A stretch of 47,734 nucleotides of DNA from Candidatus Buchananbacteria bacterium RIFCSPLOWO2_01_FULL_39_33 (GCA_001817505.1 MHIM01000038.1:1-47734), one strand, 5' to 3'. Positions 8,269-17,508 are shown, counted from the stretch's first letter. Translations and numbers: made by a program. Notes: generated by a model not told the origin, from the letters alone.

Positions 8269-9781
8269 GATTAGGCCTATTAATTTTTTGTTTTAGATAA
8301 ATAATCAGTAAAATGGGATCTTTTAAAACTCTAATTATCTTATCATATAATTTCATCATTTTCATCTTTCTTCGGCCGGCTGAAGAGAATTCTGTGCAAG
8401 ACAAGTCGCCAGCTAGAACCTTAGTTAATTCTTTTTGATGATTTAGTTTTTTAAGGGGAATCTTGTGGTTTAAGGGATAAACCACATTAAGATTAATATA
8501 GGACTTGATATGTTCAATCTGCTCAAAATTAAAATTATAACTTCTCAATATAGGCTGGCAATTTTTGCCCTCAATCTGGAAATCGTTCCAAGTAACGCCC
8601 GGCTTGATTAAATTATTGGCCCTGGCCAAATTATAAATATCCGTGCCGGGATAAGGCACCATATTAAAAACATCAGCGTAAGCCAGGCCTGATTTTTCAA
8701 TGAAATCGAGGGTCTGTACCAGGTCATTTACAGTTTCTTCGGGTGAACCGATAATAAACGAGCCAAATGATGGCAAGCCGACTTTCTGACATAAAGCAAT
8801 CGCCTGATAAGCTTGCGAAGTTTTAACCGAATTATTCTTTAAATAAGACAGCATGTTCTGCGAACCGGATTCAATGCCAAACCTGACTAAAACACAACCA
8901 GCTGCTTTCATTTTTTTTAAGATCTCCTCATCAACCGAAGAAACCCGAGCATGGCAAGACCATTTTATTTTCTGATTGATCCCTTCGCTAATTAATCTTT
9001 CACAAAGTCCAGAAATATATTTTTTATTGGTTACTAATTCATCATCTAAAAAGGAAATCCCTTCAATATCATACTTGTCAATCAGCCACTTAATTAAACC
9101 AATGACATAATCAACACTGTGCATTCTAAACCGACGCTGCCACATATTTTTTGAGCCGCAAAAAACGCAATCAAACGGGCAGCCGCGAGAAATTAAAAGC
9201 ACCACTACCCGCTTTAAATCGCGCTTAAGCCGAATGCCATGAAAGTATTTTTCCATCTTCACTAAATCATAGGCGGGATAAGGCAAGACATCCAGATCAG
9301 CAATCAAAGGCCGATAATTATTAAAAATTATCTGCTGACCAACTTTTTCATAACAACCCGCTTCTTGAGTGGGGAAAATTCCTTGTTTTAATTTCTTCAG
9401 CACTTCTGATAGTGTTATTTCCCCTTCTCTAACCACCACAATATCGAAATCACTCTGGGCTAAAATTTCTGCCGGTAAAATTGTGCCATGATAACCGCCT
9501 AAAATTAAGAATATTTCCGGCTGTTCTTTTTTAATAAGACCAGCTAACTTAGCCACTTGGTCAATAATATCGGTAGTGGCAGTGAAACCGACTGCTAAAA
9601 TTTTAAATTGCTGATTTAACTCTCTGAATCTGGCAAGAATTTCCTCGTAACCGCCATCAATGATTCTTACTTGTAAATTTTGGGCGCGACAATAACCAGC
9701 CAAAGTAAAAATTCCGACTTTATTTATTCGGCCGAAATTTACCAGTAAAATATCAATTGTTGGCTTATTGCTTAAATCCAC
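8255..9781 (-). CDS. B12-binding-type radical SAM protein
   Basis: This 508-residue protein starts with GTG at 9781. The cobalamin-binding-like domain shows LGGYHGTILPAEIL near residues 94-107 and DIVVVREGEITLSE near 113-126, a hallmark of the B12 radical SAM group. The cluster motif is LISRGCPFDCVFC with Cys at 201, 205 and 208. The part after residue 420 is a basic, helical tail. It may be a C-methyltransferase or a lipid-modifying enzyme; nothing in the sequence fixes the substrate. It is the second of three such genes in this operon. A weak AAAGAAA sequence stands upstream of the GTG. Confidence 0.9.
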   Translation of the reverse strand: MDLSNKPTIDILLVNFGRINKVGIFTLAGYCRAQNLQVRIIDGGYEEILARFRELNQQFKILAVGFTATTDIIDQVAKLAGLIKKEQPEIFLILGGYHGTILPAEILAQSDFDIVVVREGEITLSEVLKKLKQGIFPTQEAGCYEKVGQQIIFNNYRPLIADLDVLPYPAYDLVKMEKYFHGIRLKRDLKRVVVLLISRGCPFDCVFCGSKNMWQRRFRMHSVDYVIGLIKWLIDKYDIEGISFLDDELVTNKKYISGLCERLISEGINQKIKWSCHARVSSVDEEILKKMKAAGCVLVRFGIESGSQNMLSYLKNNSVKTSQAYQAIALCQKVGLPSFGSFIIGSPEETVNDLVQTLDFIEKSGLAYADVFNMVPYPGTDIYNLARANNLIKPGVTWNDFQIEGKNCQPILRSYNFNFEQIEHIKSYINLNVVYPLNHKIPLKKLNHQKELTKVLAGDLSCTEFSSAGRRKMKMMKLYDKIIRVLKDPILLIIYLKQKINRPNHAIN

Positions 9782-9785
9782 TGAT

Positions 9786-10904
9786 TTATTTCTTTTTATA
9801 AATAACTAAATGCTGATCAATATTTTTTTGCCAATTGAATTCTCTTTTAACAAAATCAACGGCTTGCTGGCTCATTTTCTGATACAACTCTTGATCATTT
9901 TTTAATAATTTAATTTTATCAGCTAAAGCGTTAATATCCCGAGCCGGCACGACAAAGCCGGAAACCTTATCAGCTATCGCTTCCGGAATGCCGCCGCTAT
10001 CAGTGCCAATAACCGGCAAACCGTTAATTTGGGCTTCCAAATAGACAATGCCCAAACCCTCAATATCGCCTTTATTTTTATCAAAAAAAGAAGGCATAGA
10101 AAAAACTTGGGCGGCTTGATAATAATTTAAAATTCCCTCATGGGGTATATTACCGGCAAAAAAAATCTGTTTAGCTAAATTATTGTCTTTAACATATTGC
10201 TCTAACTGGTCTTGTTCGCCGCCGCCAGCCAAAATCAACTTGATTTTTTCATCGCCAGTTAAGGCCACGGCTTTAATTAAATCCAAAGCCCCCTTCCTGG
10301 CCACTAAACGGCCGACAAATAAAACCACAAAATCATCAGCTGCTAATTCAAACTTATCCCTGACATCATAAATTCTTTCACTGTCTAACTCGGAGATGGC
10401 CGGATAAATAACACTAATCTTTCTCTTATTGAGTTGTTGCCTGTCTAACATTAGTTTCTTAGTCGATTGGCTAAAGGCCGCAATTTCATCAAACATTAAA
10501 AGAGTCAGATATTTAACCGCTTTGGTTAGAAAACTGCCATAATGAGTAACTGCTTCAGTGCCATAAATCGTTAGACATGATTTAACTTTAAAAATTTTAG
10601 CCAAGAGAGCCACCCAAAAGCCAACCGGGAAAAAGGTGGTGGCCTGAACCACATCAAAATGGCTATTTTTGATAATCTTAAAAATTATTTTCCCAGTTTG
10701 CCAAACTGAATTTTTTGGGAAACGAGAAATTTTTACACCAGATATACTAATTGGCTGGTCTGGGTTTAACTGTCGGTCAAAAACAATGACTTCAATCTCA
10801 CTTTCTGGCCTTAACTTCTTGAAATAATAAGGCAACTCAAAGCTGTAGGTGGCCACGCCGCCAATTCTGGGAGGAAAATTATCAGTAAAATATCCTATTT
10901 TCAT
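9786..10904 (-). CDS. GT4-family glycosyltransferase
   Basis: The protein (372 residues) is a standard GT4 enzyme: MKIGYFTDNFPPRIGGVATYSFEL at the start with the glycine-rich acceptor loop, VVLFVGRLVARKGALDLIKA near 192-211 opening the second domain, and a donor-site segment SFFDKNKGDIEGLGIVYLEAQINGLPVIGTDSGGIPEAI near 275-313. It resembles PimB/mannosyltransferase-like members, but donor and acceptor cannot be told. Its ATG overlaps the TAA of the upstream GT4 gene by one base (TAATG), so the two are probably translated together. No repeat lies within it, unlike several GT4 genes here. Confidence 0.93.
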   Translation of the reverse strand: MKIGYFTDNFPPRIGGVATYSFELPYYFKKLRPESEIEVIVFDRQLNPDQPISISGVKISRFPKNSVWQTGKIIFKIIKNSHFDVVQATTFFPVGFWVALLAKIFKVKSCLTIYGTEAVTHYGSFLTKAVKYLTLLMFDEIAAFSQSTKKLMLDRQQLNKRKISVIYPAISELDSERIYDVRDKFELAADDFVVLFVGRLVARKGALDLIKAVALTGDEKIKLILAGGGEQDQLEQYVKDNNLAKQIFFAGNIPHEGILNYYQAAQVFSMPSFFDKNKGDIEGLGIVYLEAQINGLPVIGTDSGGIPEAIADKVSGFVVPARDINALADKIKLLKNDQELYQKMSQQAVDFVKREFNWQKNIDQHLVIYKKK

Positions 10905-12022
10905 TATTTAAACTGATTGATTATCTTTAAAACTAATTTATCCAAGTTGTGATCATTAACCACGATTTTCCTTAAGCTCTTTATAATTGCCTCTTTTTCT
11001 TCAGCCGGCAAATCCATCAGCCATTTTATTTTTTCTGCCAGTTTTTGAGGATTGTTTTTTTCGACCATCAATTCTTTGGGCAAAATTTCTCTAAAAGCCT
11101 CATTGGAAGTTAAAACCAGGCACTGGCAAGCCATGGCCTCTAAAACTACCTTGTCCACGCTACCAGTACCACTCATATTAATAAATAAGTCCGCCTCTTG
11201 ATAATAAGGCGGCATTTGTTGATTGGCTACCCAACCAACAAATTCCACCTGCTGGCCTAAATCCATGGCCACCACCATTTGTTTTAGACTATCCAAATAC
11301 TGGCGCTGAACCTCTAAAATAACATCGCCGATAATTTTCAATTTTACCCTATTAAATTTCACCTCTGGTAAACCGGCTTCGCCGGATTTAACAAGGTGAA
11401 TCTGCTTATTACCTAAAATATCCAAGGCCTTAATAATTGACTCATAATCTTTAGTCGGCGAAATACGGCCGACAGAAATAATATTAAAATCTTCATTAAT
11501 TTTGAGTTTTTGCGCCAAAGGCGCATCCGCCTCTGGCGGAGAATTTTGAGTTTTGAATTGTTCTATATCAATGCCATGGCCAGTCACTTCAACTTTATTT
11601 TTAAACCAGGGCTGACGAAAACTGTCTTTTGAGGCAGTTAAAATTTTATCGGTCAACAATTCTAATAATCGACGTTTCCAATTAATCTGCTTATGGGTAT
11701 ACCAACTAACTATTCTTTTACCAAAAATTTTGGCTGGTAACCAAGATAAAATCGTGTATTCGGGATTCATGTGACAAAAAACACCATCAACTTTTAAGGC
11801 TAACTTAAAAACTTCCCACGGCAAAATAAAAATTTTAGCAAATTTATTTTTTGGCAAAAAAACCACTTCAATATTTTCCGGCAGATCACGACTATCCCCG
11901 GCTTGCCAAGAAATAACATATAATTTATTTAAATTGGCACCAAGTTTTTTCACCCAATTATAAGCAAAACCGGCTAAAGCGTCATGGTTATCAACTTTTC
12001 TGGTGATCATTAATAGTTTCAT
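10904..12022 (-). CDS. GT4-family glycosyltransferase with in-frame repeat in the linker
   Basis: This 372-residue GT-B protein has MLITRKVDNHDALAGFAYNWVKKL at the N-terminus, the inter-domain start FNIISVGRISPTKDYESI near 178-195, and the donor segment GTGSVDKVVLEAMACQCLVLTSNEAFREIL. The stretch FKTQNSPPEADAPLAQKLKI, just before the second domain, is coded by two adjoining hairpins (11511-11540) between 13-base direct repeats. A second small palindrome (11371-11388) codes for SGEAGLP near residue 214. Both lie at places where relatives vary in length, so the enzyme is probably active. It sits in the middle of the operon, four bases after the radical SAM gene. Confidence 0.87.
   Translation of the reverse strand: MKLLMITRKVDNHDALAGFAYNWVKKLGANLNKLYVISWQAGDSRDLPENIEVVFLPKNKFAKIFILPWEVFKLALKVDGVFCHMNPEYTILSWLPAKIFGKRIVSWYTHKQINWKRRLLELLTDKILTASKDSFRQPWFKNKVEVTGHGIDIEQFKTQNSPPEADAPLAQKLKINEDFNIISVGRISPTKDYESIIKALDILGNKQIHLVKSGEAGLPEVKFNRVKLKIIGDVILEVQRQYLDSLKQMVVAMDLGQQVEFVGWVANQQMPPYYQEADLFINMSGTGSVDKVVLEAMACQCLVLTSNEAFREILPKELMVEKNNPQKLAEKIKWLMDLPAEEKEAIIKSLRKIVVNDHNLDKLVLKIINQFK
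11371..11388. repeat. Short palindrome inside a GT4 gene, GGCTTCGCC core
   Basis: AACCGGC, loop TTC, GCCGGATT. The nine-base core GGCTTCGCC recurs in the same strand orientation inside two other glycan genes, at 24514-24522 and 26944-26952. It reads in frame as part of SGEAGLP on the minus strand. Confidence 0.5.
11498..11554. repeat. Double hairpin between 13-base direct repeats, in frame in a GT4 gene
   Basis: Two hairpins adjoin: TGCGCC-AAA-GGCGCA (11511-11525) and TCCGCC-TCT-GGCGGA (11526-11540). They are flanked by identical copies of AATTTTGAGTTTT (11498-11510 and 11542-11554). The second hairpin's 15 bases occur again in the S-layer leader at 44315-44329. The copy-to-copy distance is 44 bases, which is not a multiple of three, so a simple insertion with target duplication would have shifted the frame unless other changes compensated. 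Confidence 0.8.
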
Positions 12023-12025
12023 AAA

Positions 12026-13429
12026 TTAATTCTTTAAAAAAGAAAATAGGGCGCTTAAAGAACTAAAGGCCTCTTTGATTTCTTGGGGATGAGTTAATAA
12101 TCTTTTTAAGCGCATTAAAATATACCTGAAACGAAAATAATATTTCTTATAGCAATAATGGTAAAGATCGGAAATTTCTTTTTGGCTGATATTTTTTAAC
12201 TGCATTATCGGCTTAGATAAATCATAATCGTCCCAATTATAAGTCATGATTAAATTCTGATTTTTGGCCTCGGCAAACATTGGCGTGCCTGGATAAGGCG
12301 TCGTGATATTAAAAATAGCGATTTCCGGATTAAGTTCAATGGCAAACTTCAAAGTTTCTAAAATCGTCTCTTTGGTTTCTATCGGGTTGCCGATCATAAA
12401 AGCCCCGCGAACATCAATTTTAGCTTGTTTAGTCAATTTAACCACTTTTCTTACCAAATCCAGATTTATTTTCTTGTCAATTGAGTTCAAAACTTCTTGA
12501 TTGCCGCTTTCAATGCCATACATAATCTGGTGGCAGCCAGCTTGTTTCATTAATTTCAATAAATCCAAATCAATAAAATCCACCCGCGAGAAACAGCACC
12601 AGGCAATATCCATTCTACTCTCCAATAATAACTGGCAAAATTTTTTAACGTTGGCCTTATAGGTAGTAAAGGTATCGTCATAAAACATAATTTGCTTGAT
12701 GCCAAAATCTTTCATCAACATTTTAATTTCTTCGATGAGCGATTCAGCTGAGCGAAACACCATCTGGGTACCTAAGGTTTTGTTGCAAAAAGTGCAGCGT
12801 CCCGGGCAACCGCGGCTGGTCAGCAAACTAATGGCTGGTAAACGCTGATAAGAGCCCTTAGCCGGATAATATTTAGCCATCGGCAATAAATCATAGGCCG
12901 GGAAAGGCAAAGCGTCTAAATCAGTTATCCGAGCTCGCGGCGGATTAAAAATAACCTGGCTATTATTCTTATAAATCAAACCGTTGATTGTTGATAGTTC
13001 GCGGCCAGCTAAAATTTCCGACATAGTTATTTCACCCTCGCCCTTAACCACTAAATCTACGGTTTCTTGATTAATAACTTCTTGAGGCAAGGCAGCGCAG
13101 TGCGCTCCGCCAAAGACAATTTTGGCTGCCGGATAAATTTGCCTGATAATTTTAGCCATCTCATAAGCATTGTTAATGGCGGCGGTAGTGGCTGTAAAAC
13201 CGACATAGCGAGCCCGGTAATTCTCTAAATCACTTTTTAAATAATCGGCGAAGCTCTCTACAGAAATTTTTTCCGCCGGTGCGTCAATTATTTTAACCCT
13301 AAAACCCTTAGACCTAACGTAGGCGGCAATGGAAGCTAAACCAAGAGAAGGAAAAGATGAATCAATTTTCTGCCAGATATTAGCCTCTCTTTTAAATAAA
13401 GTGGGGTTGATTAATAGAACATCTAACAT
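12026..13429 (-). CDS. B12-binding-type radical SAM protein
   Basis: The 467-residue protein begins MLDVLLINPTLFKREANIW. It has a cobalamin-binding-like domain (FTATTAAINNAYEMAKII; GGAHCAALPQEVI near 107-119; DLVVKGEGEITMSE near 125-138). The radical SAM motif LTSRGCPGRCTFCNK places the cluster cysteines at 208, 212 and 215, followed by the TIM-barrel strands IMFYDDTFT and GIESGNQEVL. It is closely related in layout to the proteins at 8255-9781 and 21914-23359. Function may be C-methylation or another radical change of a sugar or lipid carrier. No ribosome binding site is visible. Confidence 0.9.
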   Translation of the reverse strand: MLDVLLINPTLFKREANIWQKIDSSFPSLGLASIAAYVRSKGFRVKIIDAPAEKISVESFADYLKSDLENYRARYVGFTATTAAINNAYEMAKIIRQIYPAAKIVFGGAHCAALPQEVINQETVDLVVKGEGEITMSEILAGRELSTINGLIYKNNSQVIFNPPRARITDLDALPFPAYDLLPMAKYYPAKGSYQRLPAISLLTSRGCPGRCTFCNKTLGTQMVFRSAESLIEEIKMLMKDFGIKQIMFYDDTFTTYKANVKKFCQLLLESRMDIAWCCFSRVDFIDLDLLKLMKQAGCHQIMYGIESGNQEVLNSIDKKINLDLVRKVVKLTKQAKIDVRGAFMIGNPIETKETILETLKFAIELNPEIAIFNITTPYPGTPMFAEAKNQNLIMTYNWDDYDLSKPIMQLKNISQKEISDLYHYCYKKYYFRFRYILMRLKRLLTHPQEIKEAFSSLSALFSFLKN

Positions 13430-13433
13430 TATT

Positions 13434-14573
13434 TTAAAAATTAACTATTTTTAATAAATCCCAAGATAAAGAAGCGTTCCTAATCAGATAATTAATGGCG
13501 GCATAAATCAATAAAAGCAGAATTATCACATATTTATCTTTTAATTTGGACAAACCGAAAGCACTGACCATTGATAGTAAGGGGACAAAAATAAAAGCAA
13601 TTCTTTGAGTCAGGCCCGGCCAAATCAAAAAAGCCAAAGAAGCTGGCAATAGCGCCAATAAAATCTTAAATCTTTGGGAATTGAAATTTTTGTACTCTTG
13701 ATACAAACCATAGAAAAAAATCGGCCAGCCGATTAAAAACAGCCAGCCCAAAACTTTTATCAATAAAATAATGCTCCAATTAATGTCTGGCTGCTGGGTA
13801 TTATAAATAGTGGCCTCAACGGCATATAAATACCGGTCAAGATAGGAAAAGCCGAATTTTAAATAAACAAAAATATAATACCAGGCCGGTAAAATTGAAA
13901 ATAAAATGACAGTGATAATCAATTTCTTTACTTTTTGCCACCAAGACCAAGGTAAAAATAAAATTAATAGACCCAAGGGCGCCATGCCTAATGCCCCGTA
14001 CTCTTTGAATAAAACTCCTACTGAAGAAGCGAGAATTGAAAGATAGAAAAATTTTTTATTTTTAGGATTATTAAAATACTTAATGGCTAAGAACATTGCC
14101 AGTATAAAGAAAAACCAGCCACCCAAATCAGTCCGATAGGTAATACCATAATTAATCAGGCAATAGTTGGTAAAAAATAAAACGCTAGCTATGAGGGCAA
14201 CTCGTTGATCGCCATAGACGGTTTTGACCAATTCATAAAAAACCCAGATGATTAAGAAATAAAAAATAAGATTAATAAAAAACAGGCCTTGGTATTCGCC
14301 ACCAAAAAACCAACCAGCCAAGATAGATGAATAGAGCATTAAAGGAGTAGTCAAAATTCTGGTTTTAAGCATCAGCTCGGTTTGCTCACCTAAAAAATTG
14401 CGGTCGTAATCTTGGCCTTGAATTAATTGCATGGCCGCTAAGTAAGAGGGGGCATCGCCATTTAACATCAAGGGGTAGCGCACAAAAAACAGGGCAATCA
14501 ATAAGTTAATGGTGGCCAAGAAAAAAAGCCAAAAATATGGTGATTTAACAGTTAATTTTAAGTTTAGTGTCAT
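13434..14573 (-). CDS. GT-C-like polytopic membrane glycosyltransferase, first gene of the operon
   Basis: This 379-residue protein has about nine or ten hydrophobic helices, beginning FWLFFLATINLLIALFFV. Its first external loop reads RYPLMLNGDAPSYLAAMQL, with an Asp where PMT/GT39-type proteins carry their catalytic acidic residue. It lacks the large soluble C-terminal domain of the other GT-C protein in the operon. By analogy it would take a polyprenyl-linked sugar on the outer membrane face, but sequence support is mainly topology and that one motif. It begins the minus-strand operon; the 194-base space upstream divides it from the divergent fusion gene. Confidence 0.72.
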   Translation of the reverse strand: MTLNLKLTVKSPYFWLFFLATINLLIALFFVRYPLMLNGDAPSYLAAMQLIQGQDYDRNFLGEQTELMLKTRILTTPLMLYSSILAGWFFGGEYQGLFFINLIFYFLIIWVFYELVKTVYGDQRVALIASVLFFTNYCLINYGITYRTDLGGWFFFILAMFLAIKYFNNPKNKKFFYLSILASSVGVLFKEYGALGMAPLGLLILFLPWSWWQKVKKLIITVILFSILPAWYYIFVYLKFGFSYLDRYLYAVEATIYNTQQPDINWSIILLIKVLGWLFLIGWPIFFYGLYQEYKNFNSQRFKILLALLPASLAFLIWPGLTQRIAFIFVPLLSMVSAFGLSKLKDKYVIILLLLIYAAINYLIRNASLSWDLLKIVNF

Positions 14574-14767
14574 TGTTTTGGGGACTCTTGATTTAAAATG
14601 CCATTTTTGCTAAAATACACGAGACAAAAAATACTGGCTATTTTACTTATTTTACCTCTTCCTAATCACCCAGAAACTGCTACTGACTTAATTGATTTGA
14701 GAATAAAATTGGCTGACCTTAATTCACTCATATTAGCAGTAAATTAAGATAAATTCAACTCTTAAAA
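14574..14767. promoter_or_regulatory. Divergent intergenic space between two glycan operons
   Basis: This AT-rich space must carry promoters for both the minus-strand operon (start 14573) and the plus-strand fusion gene (start 14768). No consensus pair is seen. A weak plus-strand candidate is TTGGCT (14709-14714) with TATTAG 16 bases on. I cannot assign the minus-strand promoter. Confidence 0.3.
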
Positions 14768-16942
14768 ATGGTCCCTTTCGTTGACTTAAAAACCCAATAT
14801 CAAACCCTTAAAACCGAGATCGACTTAGCGATCACTGGTGTTTTAGAAAAAACTAATTTTATTTTGGGCGAACCGGTGGCTAAATTTGAAGAAAATTTTG
14901 CTGCCTTTAGTGATTCTAAATATTGCGTCGGCGTTTCTTCCGGCACTGATGCCCTTTATCTGGCTTTAAAAGCTTTAAATATCGGTCCGGGCGATGAGGT
15001 GATTATTCCAGCCAATACTTTTGTAGCCACCGCTATTGCCGTTTCCCAAACCGGCGCTACGCCGATTTTAGCCGATGTTGATCCTCAAACTTTTAATCTT
15101 GATTTAGACAAATTAGAAGCCAAGATAACTCCTAAAGCTAAAGTTATTATTCCCGTCCACTTATACGGCCGAGCCGTTGAGATGGACCGATTAATGGCTT
15201 TAGCCAATCGCTATAATTTGCCAGTGGTGGAAGACGCCTGCCAAGCCCATGGCGCGACTTATCAAAACAAAAGGGTCGGCTCTTGGGGAATAATCGGCTG
15301 TTTCTCCTTTTACCCGGGAAAAAATTTAGGCGCTTACGGTGATGGTGGAGCGATTGTCACCTCCAATCAGGAACTTTATGAAAAAATAAAGATGTTAAGA
15401 AATTATGGTTCAGTTAAAAAATACTACCACGAGATCATCGGCTATAATAATCGCTTAGACACCATCCAAGCCGCTGTTTTGGATGTTAAGTTAAAATGTC
15501 TAAATGAATGGAATCAAAAGCGTTTTAACAACGCCAAACTTTACAATCAAAAATTATCGGGAATTTCCGATATTATCCTACCAGAAATACCTGAAAGCTT
15601 TGGCTTACAGCAACATGTTTTTCACTTATACGTCATCCGGGCCAGAAAAAGAGATGAACTCTTAAAATACTTAAATGACAACGGCGTCCAGGCCGGCATT
15701 CATTATCCGATTCCTATTTACTCCTTAGGAGCTTATGCTGACCTTAATTTAAACAAGGATGATTACCCGGTAACTGAACAATTGGCCAAAGAAATTATTT
15801 CTCTGCCGATGTTTGCTGAATTAACCGAAGAACAAATTGACACCGTCGCCAATTTGATTAAAAAATTCTATCAAGCAGAACCAATAAATTATAACTTTAA
15901 TCCAACTGATAAAAAAGAAATAATTAATTTCGGCTTAATCGGTTATGGCTACTGGGGGCCGAATTTTGCCCGCGATCTTAATGAAGCCCAAAACGCTAAT
16001 TTGAAATATTGCGCTGATTTAAGCGATAATAATTTAAACAAAATCAAACAAAAATATCCTCAAGTTATTACCACTAATAATTATCAGGCTATTTTAAATG
16101 ACCCGACTATTGACGCCATAGTCGTGGCCACACCCACTAAAACCCATTACCAGATCGTTAAGGACGCGCTTTTAGCTAAAAAGCATGTCTTTGTAGAAAA
16201 GCCGATGTGTTATAAAATAGAAGAAGCCGAAGAACTGGTGACCTTAGCCCAAACCAATAGAGTTAAATTAATGGTCGGTCATATCTTCCTTTTTAATCCA
16301 GCCGTTAATTATATAAAAAAAATCATTGATGATGGTGAGATTGGCAAATTAAGGCATTTGCATTTTCAACGAAGGAATTTAGGGCCGATTCGCCAAGATA
16401 TTAATGTAATGTGGGACCTGGCGCCCCATGATATTTCTATGGCTTTGCATTTTATTGGTAAAATGCCGATATCGGTGGTAGCCATTGGAGAAACTTTTTT
16501 GCAAAATGGCCAACGCAGCATGCATGATGTGGTTTCCGTCAGTTTGAAATTTCCCGACAATATTATGGCTAATATGATTTTTAGCTGGATTGATCCAATT
16601 AAAATCAGGGATCTGACGATAGTCGGCGATCAAAAAATGATTTTATTTGATGATGTCCATCAATCGGAAAAAGTTAAAATTTTTAACAAAAATGTTAATG
16701 TTTTGGAAAATACTCGAGATGTTACTTTCGGCGAATACCAAATTAACATTAATACCGGCGGTATTACCATTCCTTCAATCAGCCCTAAAGAGCCGCTCAA
16801 AGAAGAAATAAGTCATTTTATTGATTGTATTATAAATAATAAGACGCCTATAACTGATGGAGAAAACGGTTTAGCGGTAGTTAAGGTACTGGCTCTAATC
16901 CAAAAATCCTTGGATAATAATTCAGTTAACATACCTATTTGA
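14768..16942 (+). CDS. Fusion of DegT/DnrJ/EryC1 aminotransferase and Gfo/Idh/MocA oxidoreductase
   Basis: One unbroken frame of 724 residues holds two enzymes normally made separately. Residues 1-372 are a PLP sugar aminotransferase: GVSSGTDALYLAL at 55-67, VVEDACQAHGA at 153-163, and the PLP lysine K185 in FYPGKNLGAYGDGG. Residues 387-724 are an NAD(P)-dependent oxidoreductase: Rossmann motif GLIGYGYWGPN (389-399), EKP at 477-479, and the conserved DLAPHDI at 550-556. Known partners such as WlbA/WlbC or WbpB/WbpE oxidise C3 of a UDP-GlcNAc uronate and then transaminate it, so the fusion would channel the unstable 3-keto intermediate. The next gene is an acyltransferase, completing a three-step series. 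Sugar identity is inference. Related dTDP-amino-sugar routes remain possible. Confidence 0.93.
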   Translation: MVPFVDLKTQYQTLKTEIDLAITGVLEKTNFILGEPVAKFEENFAAFSDSKYCVGVSSGTDALYLALKALNIGPGDEVIIPANTFVATAIAVSQTGATPILADVDPQTFNLDLDKLEAKITPKAKVIIPVHLYGRAVEMDRLMALANRYNLPVVEDACQAHGATYQNKRVGSWGIIGCFSFYPGKNLGAYGDGGAIVTSNQELYEKIKMLRNYGSVKKYYHEIIGYNNRLDTIQAAVLDVKLKCLNEWNQKRFNNAKLYNQKLSGISDIILPEIPESFGLQQHVFHLYVIRARKRDELLKYLNDNGVQAGIHYPIPIYSLGAYADLNLNKDDYPVTEQLAKEIISLPMFAELTEEQIDTVANLIKKFYQAEPINYNFNPTDKKEIINFGLIGYGYWGPNFARDLNEAQNANLKYCADLSDNNLNKIKQKYPQVITTNNYQAILNDPTIDAIVVATPTKTHYQIVKDALLAKKHVFVEKPMCYKIEEAEELVTLAQTNRVKLMVGHIFLFNPAVNYIKKIIDDGEIGKLRHLHFQRRNLGPIRQDINVMWDLAPHDISMALHFIGKMPISVVAIGETFLQNGQRSMHDVVSVSLKFPDNIMANMIFSWIDPIKIRDLTIVGDQKMILFDDVHQSEKVKIFNKNVNVLENTRDVTFGEYQININTGGITIPSISPKEPLKEEISHFIDCIINNKTPITDGENGLAVVKVLALIQKSLDNNSVNIPI

Positions 16943-16944
16943 AA

Positions 16945-17415
16945 ATGGAAAAATTAAACATTACTGAACCTAAAAAAAACATCAATGACGTTTTGGTCGG
17001 CCAGAATGTTAAAATTTACGATTTTGTCAATCTTTATGGCTGTGAAATTGGCGACGGTAGCCAGATCGGCACTTTTGTGGAAATCCAGCGTGGCGCTAAA
17101 ATTGGCCAGAGATGCCGAGTTCAATCCCACACTTTCATTTGCGAAGGTGTAACGATTGAAGACGAAGTTTTCATTGGCCACGGCGTGATGTTTATCAATG
17201 ATAATCACCCCAATATGGAAAAAACTTTAAATAAAACCTGGGAATTAAAACCAGTTTTAATTAAAGCGGGCGCTGCCATTGGCAGTGGCGCCATTATTAT
17301 GGGCGGAATTACTATCGGCGAAAAAGCTGTAATTGGCGCCGGAGCGGTAGTTACCAAAAATGTGCCAGCGGGCGCGATTGTTGTCGGTGTGCCAGCTAAA
17401 GCATTATTAAAGTAA
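16945..17415 (+). CDS. Hexapeptide-repeat sugar N-acyltransferase (WbpD/WlbB-like)
   Basis: From ATG 16945 the protein has 156 residues; an alternative TTG at 16939 overlaps the stop of the fusion gene. It is built of left-handed beta-helix hexapeptides (IGDGSQIGTFVEIQRGAKIGQRC, then AAIGSGAIIMGGITIGEKAVIGAGAVVTKNVPAG) with the loop HPNMEKTLNKTWELKP that resembles the acceptor loop of WbpD-type 3-N-acetyltransferases. It would put an acetyl or related acyl group on the amine made by the fused aminotransferase, two bases upstream. Its final PAGAIVVGVPAKAL is typical of the family. The order oxidoreductase, aminotransferase, acyltransferase supports a UDP-2,3-diacetamido uronic acid or 3-acylamino sugar product. 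Confidence 0.92.
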   Translation: MEKLNITEPKKNINDVLVGQNVKIYDFVNLYGCEIGDGSQIGTFVEIQRGAKIGQRCRVQSHTFICEGVTIEDEVFIGHGVMFINDNHPNMEKTLNKTWELKPVLIKAGAAIGSGAIIMGGITIGEKAVIGAGAVVTKNVPAGAIVVGVPAKALLK

Positions 17416-17424
17416 TTTAATAAT

Positions 17425-17458
17425 AAAAATTGTCCAACACGAAATTATGACAATTTTT
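17425..17458 (+). terminator. AT-rich hairpin after the acyltransferase gene
   Basis: AAAAATTGTC (17425-17434) pairs with GACAATTTTT (17449-17458) around a 14-base loop. The stem is weak but ends in a T-run, ten bases after the stop codon. Confidence 0.5.
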
Positions 17459-17479
17459 AGCTAAATTTACCAGAAGATC

Positions 17480-17508
17480 TTGACAAAGTATGTTACGTAT
17501 GATAGTGT
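17480..17508 (+). promoter_or_regulatory. Promoter-like sequence for the orphan gene at 17584
   Basis: TTGACA (17480-17485) is an exact -35. The -10 is uncertain: GATAGT is 15 bases on (17501-17506), and TATGAT only 12. The unit at 18331 has the same arrangement (TTGACA, 12 bases, TATGAT), which suggests that both are real and built alike. Confidence 0.5.
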
